Shown here: positions 42,201-43,430 of the stretch, piece after piece
Layout of the letters: every line of letters begins with the position of its first letter
How positions within the stretch are numbered: the first letter of the stretch is position 1
NCBI GenBank assembly: GCA_031761405.1
Contig: JASEVX010000080.1
Coordinates: 310,001-374,000, forward strand
Direction of reading: 5' to 3'
From: Serripes groenlandicus
Lineage: Eukaryota; Mollusca; Bivalvia; Cardiida; Cardiidae
Length of the DNA stretch: 64,000 nt
The notes under the pieces: generated by a model
Databases searched by the model: none
Seen by the model: only the letters and a program-made list of their open reading frames with translations
Told to the model about the DNA's origin: nothing
Position numbers and translations under genes: made by a program

Positions 42201-43430
42201 CCATGTTTTTCGCCCAATCAACATTTCTTGAAGGAATCTAAAAAAGAGTCACCCAAGGAACATTTCTACAAAATAATTTGAAAATCGGCCTGACACTTTT
42301 GGAGAATAAGATTTTTTAAGTTTTCACTATTTTTTTCTTTCGGTTGCCATGGAAACCAGAATTATGGATGGATCAAAAAAAATTGAAGGAATTTAAGAGA
42401 GGACATTGAGAGGATGCTTCCCATGAAGTTTCAACCAAATTGGCCAAGTGGTTAGGGAGAAGAAGTCGTTTAAAGGAAAAAGTTTACGCACGCACGCACG
42501 CACGCACGACGGACAATTCGCCATGCCATAAGCTCACCTGGCTTTCAGCCAGTGGAGCTAAAAAATGAGCAGTTTAGCAACAAAATTAATGATTTTCTGG
42601 CAGATTGTTGTTATTTTAATGTTTATGTAAAAATCTTTAGCATATTTACCTTTTTATTCTCCTTATTTTGATGAGTAAAAATATAAAATTACTTGCTGAA
42701 AACCTGAGAGAAAATTTAGCGTGAGAAAAAGTGCTTTGAGTTTGAGCATATTTAGAATGATATAAAATGAACGACAATAATATGAATGCACGAAACTATG
42801 AGACACAGGGATATGTCTCTGCTTCAGTTTAATGCCAAACTTAGGAATCCGCCGTGGTCGAGTGGTTAGCGTCGGGGATTTGAAACCGGGTTTCCCCGGT
42901 TTGATCCCCAGTTGCGGCACGACGTCATGGTGGAGTGTTCTTGGGCAAGGCACATTTTCTAGCCTAGTACTAGTTTGTTTATCCAGGGATCATGAATAAG
43001 TGAACTGTCTCTGTGATATAACTGAAATAATGTTGAAAAAGGCGTAAAACCACAATAAAACAAACAAAATGCCAAATTTAGTGAAACATTTTTCCATGTC
43101 ATGACAATTGCCTTTTAAATTGGAAGTTCAAAAGACAGAAAAAAACACCAAGGCAAATAGTTGCTATACTCCATATTTCAAATGTTCTGGTATTACAAAC
43201 CCGTTCACGTCCCGAATAACATTTCCGTCCGCAGGTCCCTTCAAATCTAGACGTGTACATTGTAGACAGTTGTTTTTATCAAGGACCAATAAGAAATTAG
43301 CGTGTATGCAAAGTCGACTTTGTTTAATCTCATTTATGTTGACATTTGTGTCAAATCTATGCAAATAGAAGCGAAAATTTGTATTTGCATCGTCCCCAGT
43401 TTCCTGGTTTGTTTCCTGTCTCTCAACCAT
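3122..43430 (-). CDS. SPG11: Spatacsin (SPG11) orthologue, split gene, C-terminus beyond left edge
   Basis: Spatacsin is a very large cytosolic and lysosome-associated protein that acts with spastizin (ZFYVE26) and the AP-5 adaptor in lysosome reformation and sorting; that role is known for the vertebrate family and inferred here. Exons on the minus strand, high to low: 43208-43430 (provisional), 38843-39413, 37984-38110, 37089-37239, 34018-34311, 31531-31736, 30106-30285, 28632-28840, 27159-27382, 26262-26502, 24450-24653, 23055-23158, 21199-21344, 19907-20132, 18741-18912, 17202-17428, 16641-16749, 15397-15556, 14844-15039, 12733-12813, 9145-9293, 7283-7477, 6160-6267, 4719-4896, 3826-4043, 3122-3259. 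From the second exon on, splice phases chain without a break into 1604 codons. Landmark peptides such as DPSRLFGW, GRPSFAYLTFL and DTVSFFLKSKEN match human spatacsin in order. About the last quarter of the protein, including the conserved spatacsin C-terminal domain, is outside the window. Confidence 0.93.
3826..4043 (-). CDS. SPG11: SPG11 exon 25
   Basis: 218 bp, acceptor TCTTTTCAG|ATCCTG, donor CACAG|GTATTT. It encodes QECRKVISQLTDKHMYDDAR and TFAGIAGIQADHVTLAQ, matching human HECRSILERLQTDGQFALAR and RVAELAELPVDNLVIKE. Confidence 0.94.
4340..4690. mobile_element. TTAA-MITE fragments (two)
   Basis: 4340-4435 holds the left part of a copy (CCCTCACATGGACATTTT, GCAGCAGATGTCTTTTGAAA). 4553-4690 holds a second decayed one (GTTAACACTTTCCCAC) ending 29 bp from exon 24. 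Confidence 0.65.
4719..4896 (-). CDS. SPG11: SPG11 exon 24
   Basis: 178 bp, acceptor TATTTCAG|TTTAAC, donor CAGAAG|GTATGT. It encodes DSVWLEKMTFKIIHYLLTNT and SEVTALLQILDNES, matching human AMWLEDQVCFLLKLMLQQC and ELGKLLQLFVERE. MITE sequence flanks it on both sides. Confidence 0.92.
4932..5158. mobile_element. TTAA-MITE copy
   Basis: Starts TTAAACCTTTTCCCCCCTC and ends GTATGTGGGGAAGGGTTAAA. It begins 36 bp from exon 24. Confidence 0.8.
5268..5470. mobile_element. TTAA-MITE, decayed copy
   Basis: Right half recognisable: CTCCTTTTGCCAATTTGTTT, CATCTGCTGCAGATTTTGAA, TGAGGGAAAGGGTTA. Confidence 0.65.
5505..5746. mobile_element. TTAA-MITE, full copy
   Basis: Bounded by TTAACCCTTTCCCTCATACA and TATATGAGGGAAAATATTAA, with the internal inverted repeat GAGAAATTGCTCGTTTTGAG. 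Confidence 0.88.
5875..6066. mobile_element. TTAA-MITE, diverged copy
   Basis: TTAAACCTTTTCCATCTTAT at the left; CATCTGCTGCATATTTGTCG and AAAATGGTTAAT at the right. Confidence 0.7.
6160..6267 (-). CDS. SPG11: SPG11 exon 23
   Basis: 108 bp (36 codons), acceptor CTTTTCAG|AATTCA, donor TTTCAG|GTAAAG. It encodes LQFYAEFTERKAYAKCRLYL and NEFKQSFFQ, matching human MYELCMFFRNYKEAEAKLLE. The exon is too short to stand out by length and was found from alignment logic and phase. Confidence 0.9.
6360..6585. mobile_element. TTAA-MITE, full copy
   Basis: TTAACCCTTTCCCACATGCA to GTCTATATTAGGGAAAGGGT/TAA, with subterminal GCAGCAGACATC and CTGTCTACTGCAG. Confidence 0.88.
7012..7239. mobile_element. TTAA-MITE, full copy
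   Basis: TTAATCCTTTCCAACCTGCA to GTATGTGGGAAAGGGTTA. Internal palindrome GAAATTGCTCATGATGAGCA. Lies 44 bp from exon 22. Confidence 0.88.
7283..7477 (-). CDS. SPG11: SPG11 exon 22
   Basis: 195 bp (65 codons), acceptor CATTTTCAG|GGAGCT, donor GAACAG|GTACTT. It encodes GAQTLHCLCGWLVAMMDVNE and LDKIIHIYIANKWGSLLVTG, matching human GASAISCLCVWIITSVEDN. TTAA MITEs lie 44 and 55 bp away on the two sides. Confidence 0.95.
7532..7751. mobile_element. TTAA-MITE, full copy
   Basis: TTAACCCTTACCCACATACA to GTAAGTGGGAAGGGGTTAA. 55 bp upstream (minus sense) of exon 22, so this exon is bracketed by two copies. Confidence 0.88.
7905..8126. mobile_element. TTAA-MITE, decayed copy
   Basis: The left end is lost; CTGCTGCAGATGCATC is internal, and GGTCTATATGTGGGAAAGGG forms the right end. 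Confidence 0.6.
8238..8699 (+). mobile_element. Family C hairpin-ended element, short copy
   Basis: ACAAGAGCTGTCCATGAGAC at the left, about two degenerate core units (GATAGAGTTATTTAA, TTTCAATGCAATGCATCAAG), and CCAAATAGTCAAGCTAAAAG at the right. It is the compact form of the 9.7-11.7 kb element. Confidence 0.6.
8881..9056. mobile_element. TTAA-MITE, internally deleted copy
   Basis: TTAACGCTTTCCCTCATATA to GTCGTATGAGGGAAAGGGTT/AA. The left arm lacks the GCAGCAGACGAC motif. Confidence 0.85.
9145..9293 (-). CDS. SPG11: SPG11 exon 21, acceptor abuts a junction-derived minisatellite
   Basis: 149 bp, acceptor TTAATTGTAG|AATATC, donor TTGCAG|GTATTT. It encodes KCPWKSLLVYSVMLRNPLFA and ELAACLQ, matching human DSWHWLLVEAVKQQAPILSV and LASCLQ. 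The acceptor is the first of six similar copies in the tandem repeat that starts at the exon edge. Confidence 0.92.
9296..9605. repeat. 54-63-bp tandem repeat derived from the SPG11 exon 21 acceptor
   Basis: Five further units follow the exon edge. On the minus strand each reads ATGTTATGTGCTTTACTTG then TAGAATATCCTATAAGTGG, matching the exon's own acceptor TTTTAATTGTAG|AATATCAGATAAG. An intact AG is kept at 9349-9350, 9412-9413 and 9466-9467. The two outermost units have TATAA instead. Confidence 0.85.
9668..11676 (+). mobile_element. Family C Helitron-like element with tandem core
   Basis: The 5' hairpin is GAGCTGTCGGAGGACAGC. The core has about ten units of 165-178 bp (GGCCATAACTTGCATAAAAT, then GTTTCAATGCAATGCATCAA). 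The 3' end has TGACGTGGACGCCGACGCC, then the imperfect hairpin AGCTCTCATATTCTTCGAAT/AGTCGAGCTAAAA. No coding capacity. It lies between SPG11 exons 20 and 21, and a near-identical copy sits inverted at 54.2-56.4 kb. Confidence 0.7.
12511..12702. mobile_element. TTAA-MITE copy
   Basis: TTAACCCTTTCCCACTTTTA to GCAGATATGAGAAAGGGTTA/A. 31 bp from exon 20. Confidence 0.85.
12733..12813 (-). CDS. SPG11: SPG11 exon 20 (small acidic linker)
   Basis: 81 bp, acceptor TTGTAACAG|AAGCAT, donor ATATTG|GTAGGC. It encodes an acidic Ser-rich linker, EASSTSDEEDPQTFPIQQEE and SIDDDDI. No clear human counterpart; support is from splice signals and phase on both sides. Confidence 0.75.
13035..14125 (+). mobile_element. 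Family B element, 5'-truncated
   Basis: Five to six units of the 168-bp monomer, the unique tail, then the 3' hairpin ACTGGCTTTCAGCCAGT within AGCTC...GAGCTAA. The left palindrome is degraded (AAGGGCCATAATCGCTCCAC). It lies in the SPG11 intron between exons 19 and 20. Confidence 0.65.
14150..14485 (-). repeat. Family D terminal fragment, inverted
   Basis: It ends CCCCCTCTTCTTCGAAGGGG/GTATAATAAAG and contains GACAGACA repeats (14407-14430). A segment of about 80 bp (CATGCAATTGTAACC...GAATTCCACCCAGTGGTTTG) is present twice, at 14128-14230 and 14284-14385. Confidence 0.6.
14594..14814. mobile_element. TTAA-MITE copy
   Basis: TTAATCCTTTCCCACATGCA to GCATGTGGAAATGGGTTG. 30 bp below exon 19. Confidence 0.82.
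14844..15039 (-). CDS. SPG11: SPG11 exon 19
   Basis: 196 bp, acceptor TTTGACAG|TTGCTG, donor TTCAG|GTAAGA. It begins LLGLLHHFKSPHLQEHLRYV, matching human SLIQYFSPVIQDHLRLAF, followed by a basic and polar linker. It is flanked within 30 bp on both sides by TTAA-type MITEs. Confidence 0.93.
15062..15291. mobile_element. TTAA-MITE copy
   Basis: TTAACCCTATCCCATATACA to GCTGTATGAGGGAAAGGGTT. 23 bp above exon 19, the second copy bracketing that exon. Confidence 0.85.
15397..15556 (-). CDS. SPG11: SPG11 exon 18, followed by a probable GC-AG intron
   Basis: 160 bp, acceptor TTGTTTCAG|CACCAG. It encodes LESCAQANQWLPFIWFAQMH, equal to human LRECAKANDWLQFIIHSQLH. The next exon needs a phase-0 junction. 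The only fitting donor is AACAG|GCAAGT, the classic GC donor context; the GT four bases on would break the frame. Confidence 0.94.
16363..16575. mobile_element. TTAA-MITE copy
   Basis: TTAACCTTTTCCCACATATA to GTATGTGGAAAAGGGTTAA. Confidence 0.85.
16641..16749 (-). CDS. SPG11: SPG11 exon 17
   Basis: 109 bp, acceptor TTTTTTCAG|TTGACT, donor TCAAA|GTATGT. It encodes VDLLLKSLHSVRQHGPDVLH and ALEAALLAGITKDRLSK. Phase fits both neighbours. Sequence similarity to human is weak here. Confidence 0.85.
16961..17181. mobile_element. TTAA-MITE copy
   Basis: TTAACTCTTTCCCATGTAGA to GTCTATATGTGGGTAAAAGG. 20 bp from exon 16. Confidence 0.8.
17202..17428 (-). CDS. SPG11: SPG11 exon 16
   Basis: 227 bp, acceptor CATTTTCAG|ATTATC, donor GTTG|GTAAAG. 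It encodes FHHPNIASSCVMFQELLGHD and LRTYLQIGNEILTYK, matching human FHIPSIGAACVCFLELLGLD and LRVDMKVANIILSYK. A MITE copy ends about 20 bp below the donor side. Confidence 0.96.
17575..17804. mobile_element. TTAA-MITE, full copy
   Basis: TTAACCCTTTCCCTCATATA to GTATGGGGGTAAGGGTTAA. Confidence 0.88.
18064..18308. mobile_element. MITE with 30-bp terminal inverted repeats (GAGAAAACCAACATT)
   Basis: Left TGAGTTGTTCCATGAGAAAA/CCAACATT pairs with right AATGTTGGTTTTCTCGTAAA/ACGACTCA. The interior TTAGCCTGCATGGACTGCGC resembles a very common bivalve palindromic element. Confidence 0.75.
18445..18676. mobile_element. TTAA-MITE, full copy
   Basis: TTAACCCTTTTCCACATAAA to ATGAGTGGGAAAGAATTAA. Confidence 0.85.
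18677..18687. repeat. Poly-C tract at a MITE edge
   Basis: A run of about ten C directly after the TTAAT end of the MITE at 18445-18676. Confidence 0.85.
18741..18912 (-). CDS. SPG11: SPG11 exon 15
   Basis: 172 bp, acceptor CATTCCAG|ACGCTG, donor AAACG|GTAAAG. It encodes MPYFSNPKLVAKYGYTEKLK and YYLKQGRPSFAYLTFLSEEF, one of the clearest matches to human spatacsin (HFSSPDLVNKYAIVERLNFA, YYLHNGRPSFAFGTFL). Confidence 0.97.
19690..19880. mobile_element. Palindromic MITE, family I (centre CTCAGTGAG)
   Basis: A near-perfect palindrome with arms of about 35 bp (ATGTTGTGGGTACTC ... AGTACCTACAACAT) around AATCATCTCAGTGAGACGAT. The outer sequence holds AGATAAGGG and CCCCTTATCT. Overlaps the intron below SPG11 exon 14. 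Confidence 0.75.
19907..20132 (-). CDS. SPG11: SPG11 exon 14
   Basis: 226 bp, acceptor TCCTCACAG|GTTACC, donor GAGAAG|GTATAT. It encodes MYPKLRVTLFP and GNAPFDPSRLFGWQPTNT. The DPSRLFGWQ motif is shared with vertebrate spatacsin. Confidence 0.96.
20158..20296. mobile_element. TTAA-MITE, shortened copy
   Basis: TTTACCCCTTCTCAAATACC to GTGGAGAAAGGATTAA, retaining GAAGCAGATGACATTG and CGTCTGCTGCAT. 26 bp above exon 14. Confidence 0.65.
20406..20572. mobile_element. TTAA-MITE, rearranged copy
   Basis: CATTAACCTTTTCCCCTTTT with a duplicated CCTTTTGCCACATTGTT block, ending AAAGTCGTCTGCTGTATGTG/CGAAAGGGGAGTTAA. Confidence 0.65.
20683..21109. mobile_element. TTAA-MITE fragments (two) with intervening sequence
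   Basis: 20683-20825 runs from AATAATCCTTTACAGCCTGC to AAATGGGAAAGGTTTA. 20990-21109 is the right half of another copy ending TGTGGGAAAGGGTTAAA. Confidence 0.6.
21199..21344 (-). CDS. SPG11: SPG11 exon 13
   Basis: 146 bp, acceptor TTCTGCTAG|GGAAAA, donor CAGCAG|GTAGGA. It encodes LLQSGHVLAAMATLMYSPHQ, closely matching human LLEGHTLLALATTMYSPGG. Confidence 0.95.
21413..21510. mobile_element. TTAA-MITE left fragment
   Basis: TTTACCCTTTCGCACAAACA, GCAGAAGATGACTTTGATAG; no right end found. Confidence 0.55.
21540..22330 (-). repeat. Family D core tandem units, inverted
   Basis: About five units of roughly 140 bp, each with AGGGCAATAACTC and GTTCTTGTACACTGC, the reverse of the 54.6-55.6 kb core. 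No terminal hairpin is kept. In the SPG11 intron between exons 12 and 13. Confidence 0.65.
22338..22492. mobile_element. TTAA-MITE, shortened copy
   Basis: CTTAACCCTAACCAACAAAA to TATATATGGGAAAAGGTAAA with the internal GAGCAATTTCTCCTTTTGCC half-palindrome. Confidence 0.65.
22584..22807. mobile_element. TTAA-MITE copy
   Basis: GTAACCCTTTTCCTCATACA to TTATGTCGGAAAGGGATAA. First of two copies in a row. Confidence 0.82.
22823..23046. mobile_element. TTAA-MITE, full copy
   Basis: TTAACCCTTTCCCTCATACA to TATATGAGGGAAAGGGTTAA. One of the cleanest copies, ending 9 bp from exon 12. Confidence 0.92.
23055..23158 (-). CDS. SPG11: SPG11 exon 12
   Basis: 104 bp, acceptor CTTTACAG|GGTGAG, donor TGAAT|GTAAGA. 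It encodes RVSVNLLQEAVNGVEEDSWL and HVFTHFYAVSQERNE, aligned with human HPWFEFLVQCRQVASNL. A complete MITE copy ends 9 bp below the donor side. Confidence 0.88.
23221..23450. mobile_element. TTAA-MITE, full copy
   Basis: TTAACCCTTTCCCTCATACA to TATATGAAGGAAAGGGTTAA. Very like 22823-23046. Confidence 0.92.
23452..23740. mobile_element. GTACTT-rich subterminal-repeat element (possible hAT MITE)
   Basis: Many copies of AAGTACT/AGTACTT (CAAGTACTCATAATTACTTG, TTACTTGAGTACTTACC) at both ends of a 290-bp stretch. This motif density is typical of hAT subterminal regions, but I cannot define termini or a target duplication. Confidence 0.4.
23885..24067. mobile_element. TTAA-MITE, shortened copy
   Basis: TTAACACTTTCCGAAATATA to GTATGTGGGAAAGGGTTAA. 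Confidence 0.8.
24261..24428 (-). mobile_element. tRNA-derived SINE, inverted, tail truncated
   Basis: Same family as 42846: CTTATTCATGATCCCTGGGT, then CTCCACCATGAC and GGGGATCCAACC box B reversed, ending in GCTAACCACTCGGCC. Confidence 0.75.
24450..24653 (-). CDS. SPG11: SPG11 exon 11
   Basis: 204 bp, acceptor TACTTCAG|ACATGG, donor CACAG|GTGAGA. It encodes HGTFNQEALNNFDILLKHIN then TVGGVLQKPHPLI, matching human NGVFLASELEDFECFLLRLS and RIGGVIQDTLPV. Confidence 0.92.
24718..24905. mobile_element. Palindromic MITE, family I
   Basis: CTAGATAAGGGGCATTTTTC, the palindrome TATTGTGGGTTCTCAAAATA/ATCGTCTC...GAGACGATTCTTTAGAATAC, and TTTATCTAG at the far end. Confidence 0.7.
25330..25795 (+). repeat. 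Tandem core-like repeat, about three degenerate units
   Basis: Units carry TTTGGTGAAAAT, ATGAAAACTGTTTGA and GGCTAATTTGGCCAAT at a spacing of about 125-150 bp. It resembles the core of another hairpin-ended family, but no ends are seen. Confidence 0.5.
26019..26205. mobile_element. TTAA-MITE copy
   Basis: TTAACCCTTTCCCTCATACA, internal GAAAACATTGTGGCAAAAGG, right end decayed after GTCGTCTGCTGCAGATTTGT. Confidence 0.78.
26262..26502 (-). CDS. SPG11: SPG11 exon 10
   Basis: 241 bp, acceptor CCTGTTTAG|GATCGG, donor GCCAA|GTAAGT. It encodes GSDLSKFNLDVIWDYMQMYN and LQSEWPVSHLGQIPPEFVDK, equivalent to human SPEALWRYLTARHDWLNIIL and NKWPLLTVDVINQ. Confidence 0.9.
26562..26739. mobile_element. TTAA-MITE truncated by the exon 9 minisatellite
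   Basis: CAACCCTTTCCCACATACAA to TTTTGTCACAATGTTTCCAA, where the 58-66-bp array begins; the right terminus is missing. Confidence 0.8.
26740..27158. repeat. 58-66-bp tandem repeat derived from the SPG11 exon 9 donor
   Basis: Seven units of GTGTAGCTCATTGACTC... TTTACTGAAGTACAATGGAT. On the minus strand each unit contains TTACACATAAGTATCCATTG, matching the exon-intron junction TTACACAAAATAG|GTATTCATTG and about 25 bases of intron. Units of 58 and 66 bp alternate, which suggests a later two-unit duplication. Confidence 0.88.
27159..27382 (-). CDS. SPG11: SPG11 exon 9, donor abuts a junction-derived minisatellite
   Basis: 224 bp, acceptor CTTTTTCAG|TGAATC, donor AAATAG|GTATTC. It encodes ESHEVHRIKVLVNPSPVIDL and MMLHWIADWDETSRDWIKLD, matching the human IVLNWALWWDQLTQESILL region. 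The donor and the following 40 bases are the template-like end unit of the tandem array at 26740-27158. Confidence 0.92.
28035..28264. mobile_element. TTAA-MITE, full copy
   Basis: TTAACCCTTTCCCTCATACG to TATATGAGGGAAAGGGTTAA. Confidence 0.92.
28520..28606 (-). mobile_element. tRNA-like SINE head
   Basis: On the minus strand GAGCCATGGTAGCTCAGTCG carries box A and GTAAGTTCGAACCCAAG carries box B. The acceptor stem does not pair, so this is a SINE head or tRNA relic, not a functional tRNA. Confidence 0.6.
28632..28840 (-). CDS. SPG11: SPG11 exon 8
   Basis: 209 bp, acceptor GATTCACAG|GGATTA, donor GACAG|GTACAT. It encodes GLNVAEKLWEIALHTLNMNL and VTFLKEIQELYPRKNFETL, aligned with human GFDVKGQLLKICFYTTNKNI and IDFVHQVEKLYLGHF. 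Confidence 0.92.
29083..29229. mobile_element. TTAA-MITE right part
   Basis: GTTGAAAACATTGTGGCCAA, CTGTCTGCTGCTATTGCGTC and GCAAGTGGGAAAGGGTTAA. Confidence 0.7.
29250..29400 (+). mobile_element. Second SINE family, head truncated
   Basis: GAGTACTGGTTAAGTCACCA, GGAAGCAGACATTGAGCGAG and AGCTGAAAGCTTATTTCGCA match the 51.9 kb body and tail. Confidence 0.7.
30106..30285 (-). CDS. SPG11: SPG11 exon 7
   Basis: 180 bp (60 codons), acceptor CTCTTCAG|ACTGTT, donor AAGTTG|GTATGA. The peptide VVEDGIMTNQIPALQHYLL and KQHNIVKAKELIMKL matches human VIASAILNNKIPEAQTFF and KKNNIKEASELLKNM. It is an alpha-solenoid segment. Confidence 0.93.
30305..30480. mobile_element. TTAA-MITE left part, degenerate
   Basis: CACTTACCCTTTCCCACATA, GAAGATGAGTTTTGAAAACA and TTTCAACTTTATTCAATAAT. 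Confidence 0.55.
30560..31431 (+). mobile_element. Family C-related element, degenerate
   Basis: Core-like units (AACAAGGGCCATAATTTGTA, TTGCATGCAAAACTTTAACC) and the family 3' end TAGCTCTCATATTCTTCGAG/TAGTCAAGCTAAAA. The left border is unclear. In the SPG11 intron between exons 6 and 7. Confidence 0.55.
31531..31736 (-). CDS. SPG11: SPG11 exon 6
   Basis: 206 bp, with a somewhat weak acceptor (ATAATCCAG|AACAAC) and donor ATTGAG|GTATTT. It encodes QLLLYIEETRTCVRQFEEKV, then a Ser-rich linker and LLEWDKMDIE, the counterpart of the human IWKKLSFEE stretch. Phase fits both neighbours. Confidence 0.88.
31780..32828 (+). mobile_element. AT-rich repeat element ending in GTCTCGCT/AGCGAGAC hairpin
   Basis: Two units of about 300 bp (AACCTGTTTGATATGTTGAA ... 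ACTTTAACGTTAAGCTAAAC at 32160-32420 and 32478-32755) preceded by A-rich degenerate copies, then GACGCCGCCGACGCC and a terminal hairpin with perfect 8-bp arms at 32797-32804 and 32821-32828. No coding capacity. Confidence 0.55.
32832..33366 (-). repeat. 22-bp minisatellite, about 24 copies
   Basis: The unit GTAAGACTGGTATGAAGAC plus AAT begins directly after the hairpin end of the preceding element. Because 22 is not a multiple of three and the unit lacks stops on the minus strand, all three minus frames stay open for about 200 codons. These frames are not genes. Confidence 0.95.
33375..33436. repeat. Small foldback TTTAAAGACCACC/GGTGGTCTTTAA
   Basis: Inverted arms of about 12 bp separated by about 30 bases just after the 22-bp minisatellite. 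Confidence 0.7.
33780..34000. mobile_element. TTAA-MITE copy
   Basis: CGACTTTCAAAATGTCTAGC on the left; internal GAAATTGATCATGATGACCA; ends GCATGTGGGAAGGGTTAA, 18 bp from exon 5. Confidence 0.78.
34018..34311 (-). CDS. SPG11: SPG11 exon 5
   Basis: 294 bp, acceptor GATTTCAG|TTTTCTCC, donor CAACAG|GTAAAG. It contains APALNLLLQNVRDSIPDKHA and FGRQVLDIAMDFLYGLLL, matching the human helical segment IPALDLLCSAIRESYSEPQS and LLNLTLSFLNNQIKELF. A MITE terminus lies 18 bp below the donor side. Confidence 0.93.
34384..34611. mobile_element. TTAA-MITE, diverged copy
   Basis: TTTTTCCACATACAACAAAT, GCAGCAGACGACTTTGAAAA and GTCTGAGAAAAAGGGTTAA. Confidence 0.72.
34900..35130. mobile_element. TTAA-MITE, full copy
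   Basis: TTAACACTTTCCCTCATATA to GTATGGGAGAAAGGGTTAA with internal AAATTGCTCAAAACGAGCAA. Confidence 0.88.
35353..35566. mobile_element. TTAA-MITE copy
   Basis: AATCAACTCTTTCCCACATT to GTGTGTCTGAAAGGGTTAA. Confidence 0.72.
36296..36700. mobile_element. Two TTAA-MITE copies sharing one TTAA
   Basis: The first runs to TATGTGGGAAAGGGTTAA at 36512. The next begins with the same TTAA (36509-36512) as TTAACACATTCCCACATATA. One shared target site fits insertion into the TTAA of a resident copy. Confidence 0.8.
36705..36968 (+). mobile_element. Short hairpin-ended repeat (ends GACGAGCTAAAA)
   Basis: It begins AATAAGAGCAAGCAAGCGAA and ends CTTCGAAAAACAGACGAGCT followed by AAAAA, the same terminal logic as families B and C but a different interior. 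It sits next to MITE copies in the SPG11 intron between exons 4 and 5. Confidence 0.45.
37089..37239 (-). CDS. SPG11: SPG11 exon 4
   Basis: 151 bp, acceptor CAATAG|CTGATG, donor AAAATT|GTAAGT. The peptide LMVYGGASLADKVCHINKWG followed by RCTIPINTLDAGLKHRQIDT and FFLKSKEN is one of the strongest matches to vertebrate spatacsin in the window. Confidence 0.95.
37275..37460. mobile_element. Palindromic MITE, family I, degenerate
   Basis: CATATTTCATGTTCTAAAAT, then CAAAAGAACCATTTCAGTGA/AACAATTCTATTCAGTACC. Similar layout to the 19.7 and 24.7 kb copies. Confidence 0.55.
37553..37760. mobile_element. TTAA-MITE copy
   Basis: TTACCCCTTTCCCACATACA to CTACAAGTGGGAAAGGGTTA/A. Confidence 0.85.
37798..37972. 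mobile_element. TTAA-MITE, shortened copy
   Basis: TTGAACCTTTCCAACATATG to TATGTTGGAAAGGGTTT; ends about 12 bp below exon 3. Confidence 0.75.
37984..38110 (-). CDS. SPG11: SPG11 exon 3
   Basis: 127 bp, acceptor ATTCAG|GTTTAA, donor GTGAG|GTAGGA. It encodes FKPHQKVVLSEVPSFPHAV and then MCFVMNCAMGQEDFVSE, aligned with the human LCFVLTENGLSLILFGLTQEEF segment. A TTAA-type MITE ends 13 bp below the exon, just inside the intron. Confidence 0.88.
38237..38772. mobile_element. TTAA-MITE fragments on both sides of a hairpin-ended repeat
   Basis: 38245-38330 (GCAACAGACAACTTTTGAAA, CATTGTGGCAACTTATCCTT) and 38637-38772 (CGCTTTCCCACAAGTACTCA, TTTTCAAAGTAGTCTACTAT) frame the repeat at 38399-38637. Confidence 0.5.
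38399..38637 (+). mobile_element. Hairpin-ended repeat (ends TCTGGGGGCATAAAAA)
   Basis: It begins AACAAGATGTGTTTGTGAAA with TGATGCCCC and ends GTGATTCTGGGGGCATAAAA, with a GACA microsatellite at 38575-38589. The inner sequence AGGTCAAAGGTCAAGGTCGC is typical of dispersed molluscan repeats. Confidence 0.5.
38843..39413 (-). CDS. SPG11: SPG11 exon 2 (N-terminal propeller-like region)
   Basis: This 571-bp exon has acceptor CTCAAG|CATTATAC and donor TGCAG|GTACAT. It begins with LYSLIDGTQLDEVNIKHL, which corresponds to the human IYIFDVVDGT region of spatacsin, and carries KAWRERLTYMHGQQ, which resembles the human RSWKAQLSSLNE stretch. It is the largest SPG11 exon seen here and ends in phase 2, matching the next exon. 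Confidence 0.88.
39543..39726. mobile_element. TTAA-MITE, internally deleted copy
   Basis: TTAACCCTTTCCCTCATACG to TATATGAGGGAAAGGGTTAA; about 45 bp shorter than full copies. Confidence 0.9.
39735..40125. mobile_element. Two TTAA-MITE copies sharing a TTAA, second cut by the gap
   Basis: The first ends CTACATGTGATAAAGAATTA/A at 39960. The second starts at the same TTAA (39957) with TTAACCCTTTCCCTCATATA and runs into the N gap at TAAATGTTTTCA. Confidence 0.8.
40126..40325. other. Assembly gap (200 N)
   Basis: Exactly 200 unknown bases, the size often used for gaps of unknown length. The sequence entering the gap is the 5' two thirds of a TTAA-type MITE (39957-40125), so repeat collapse probably caused the break. 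A missing N-terminal SPG11 exon could lie here. Confidence 0.99.
41006..41026. repeat. TA microsatellite
   Basis: About ten TA units. Confidence 0.9.
41291..42562 (+). mobile_element. Family B element, complete
   Basis: The 5' end is AACAAGAGGCCCAAGAGGGC, followed by about six monomers, a CGCA microsatellite (42486-42508), and the 3' hairpin CTGGCTTTCAGCCAG bounded by AGCTC/GAGCT and A-rich sequence. It is closely related to the 13-14 kb copy and lies in an N-terminal SPG11 intron. Confidence 0.7.
42846..43070 (+). mobile_element. tRNA-derived SINE, full length
   Basis: The tRNA-like head has a box A (TGGTCGAGTGG, 42855-42865) and box B (GGTTTGATCCCC, about 42898-42909), then a conserved body (GGGCAAGGCACATTTTCTAG, TCATGAATAAG) and an ACAATAAAACAAAC tail. 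Confidence 0.8.
43208..43430 (-). CDS. SPG11: Provisional first coding exon of SPG11
   Basis: An ATG at 43430 in good context (AAAATGG) opens a frame of at least 74 codons, with LCIHANFLLVLDKNNCLQC resembling a beta-propeller strand pair. The donor is uncertain; GG|GTTTGT near 43208 is the best guess. Exon 38843-39413 needs an upstream exon ending in phase 1. The better donors here give phase 0 or 2, and only weak ones near 43250-43260 give phase 1. At least one further exon is therefore probably missing, perhaps near the assembly gap. Assignment to SPG11 rests on strand, position and weak similarity. Confidence 0.5.

Noticed and set aside
42663..42840. Possible SPG11 exon encoding a hydrophobic peptide (minus strand)
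   Set aside because: Splice signals are ambiguous and there is no similarity; part of the frame runs into a SINE.
42846..42915. Possible tRNA-Ser/Leu gene
   Set aside because: It is followed by a conserved body and A-rich tail found in four other places, so it is a SINE.
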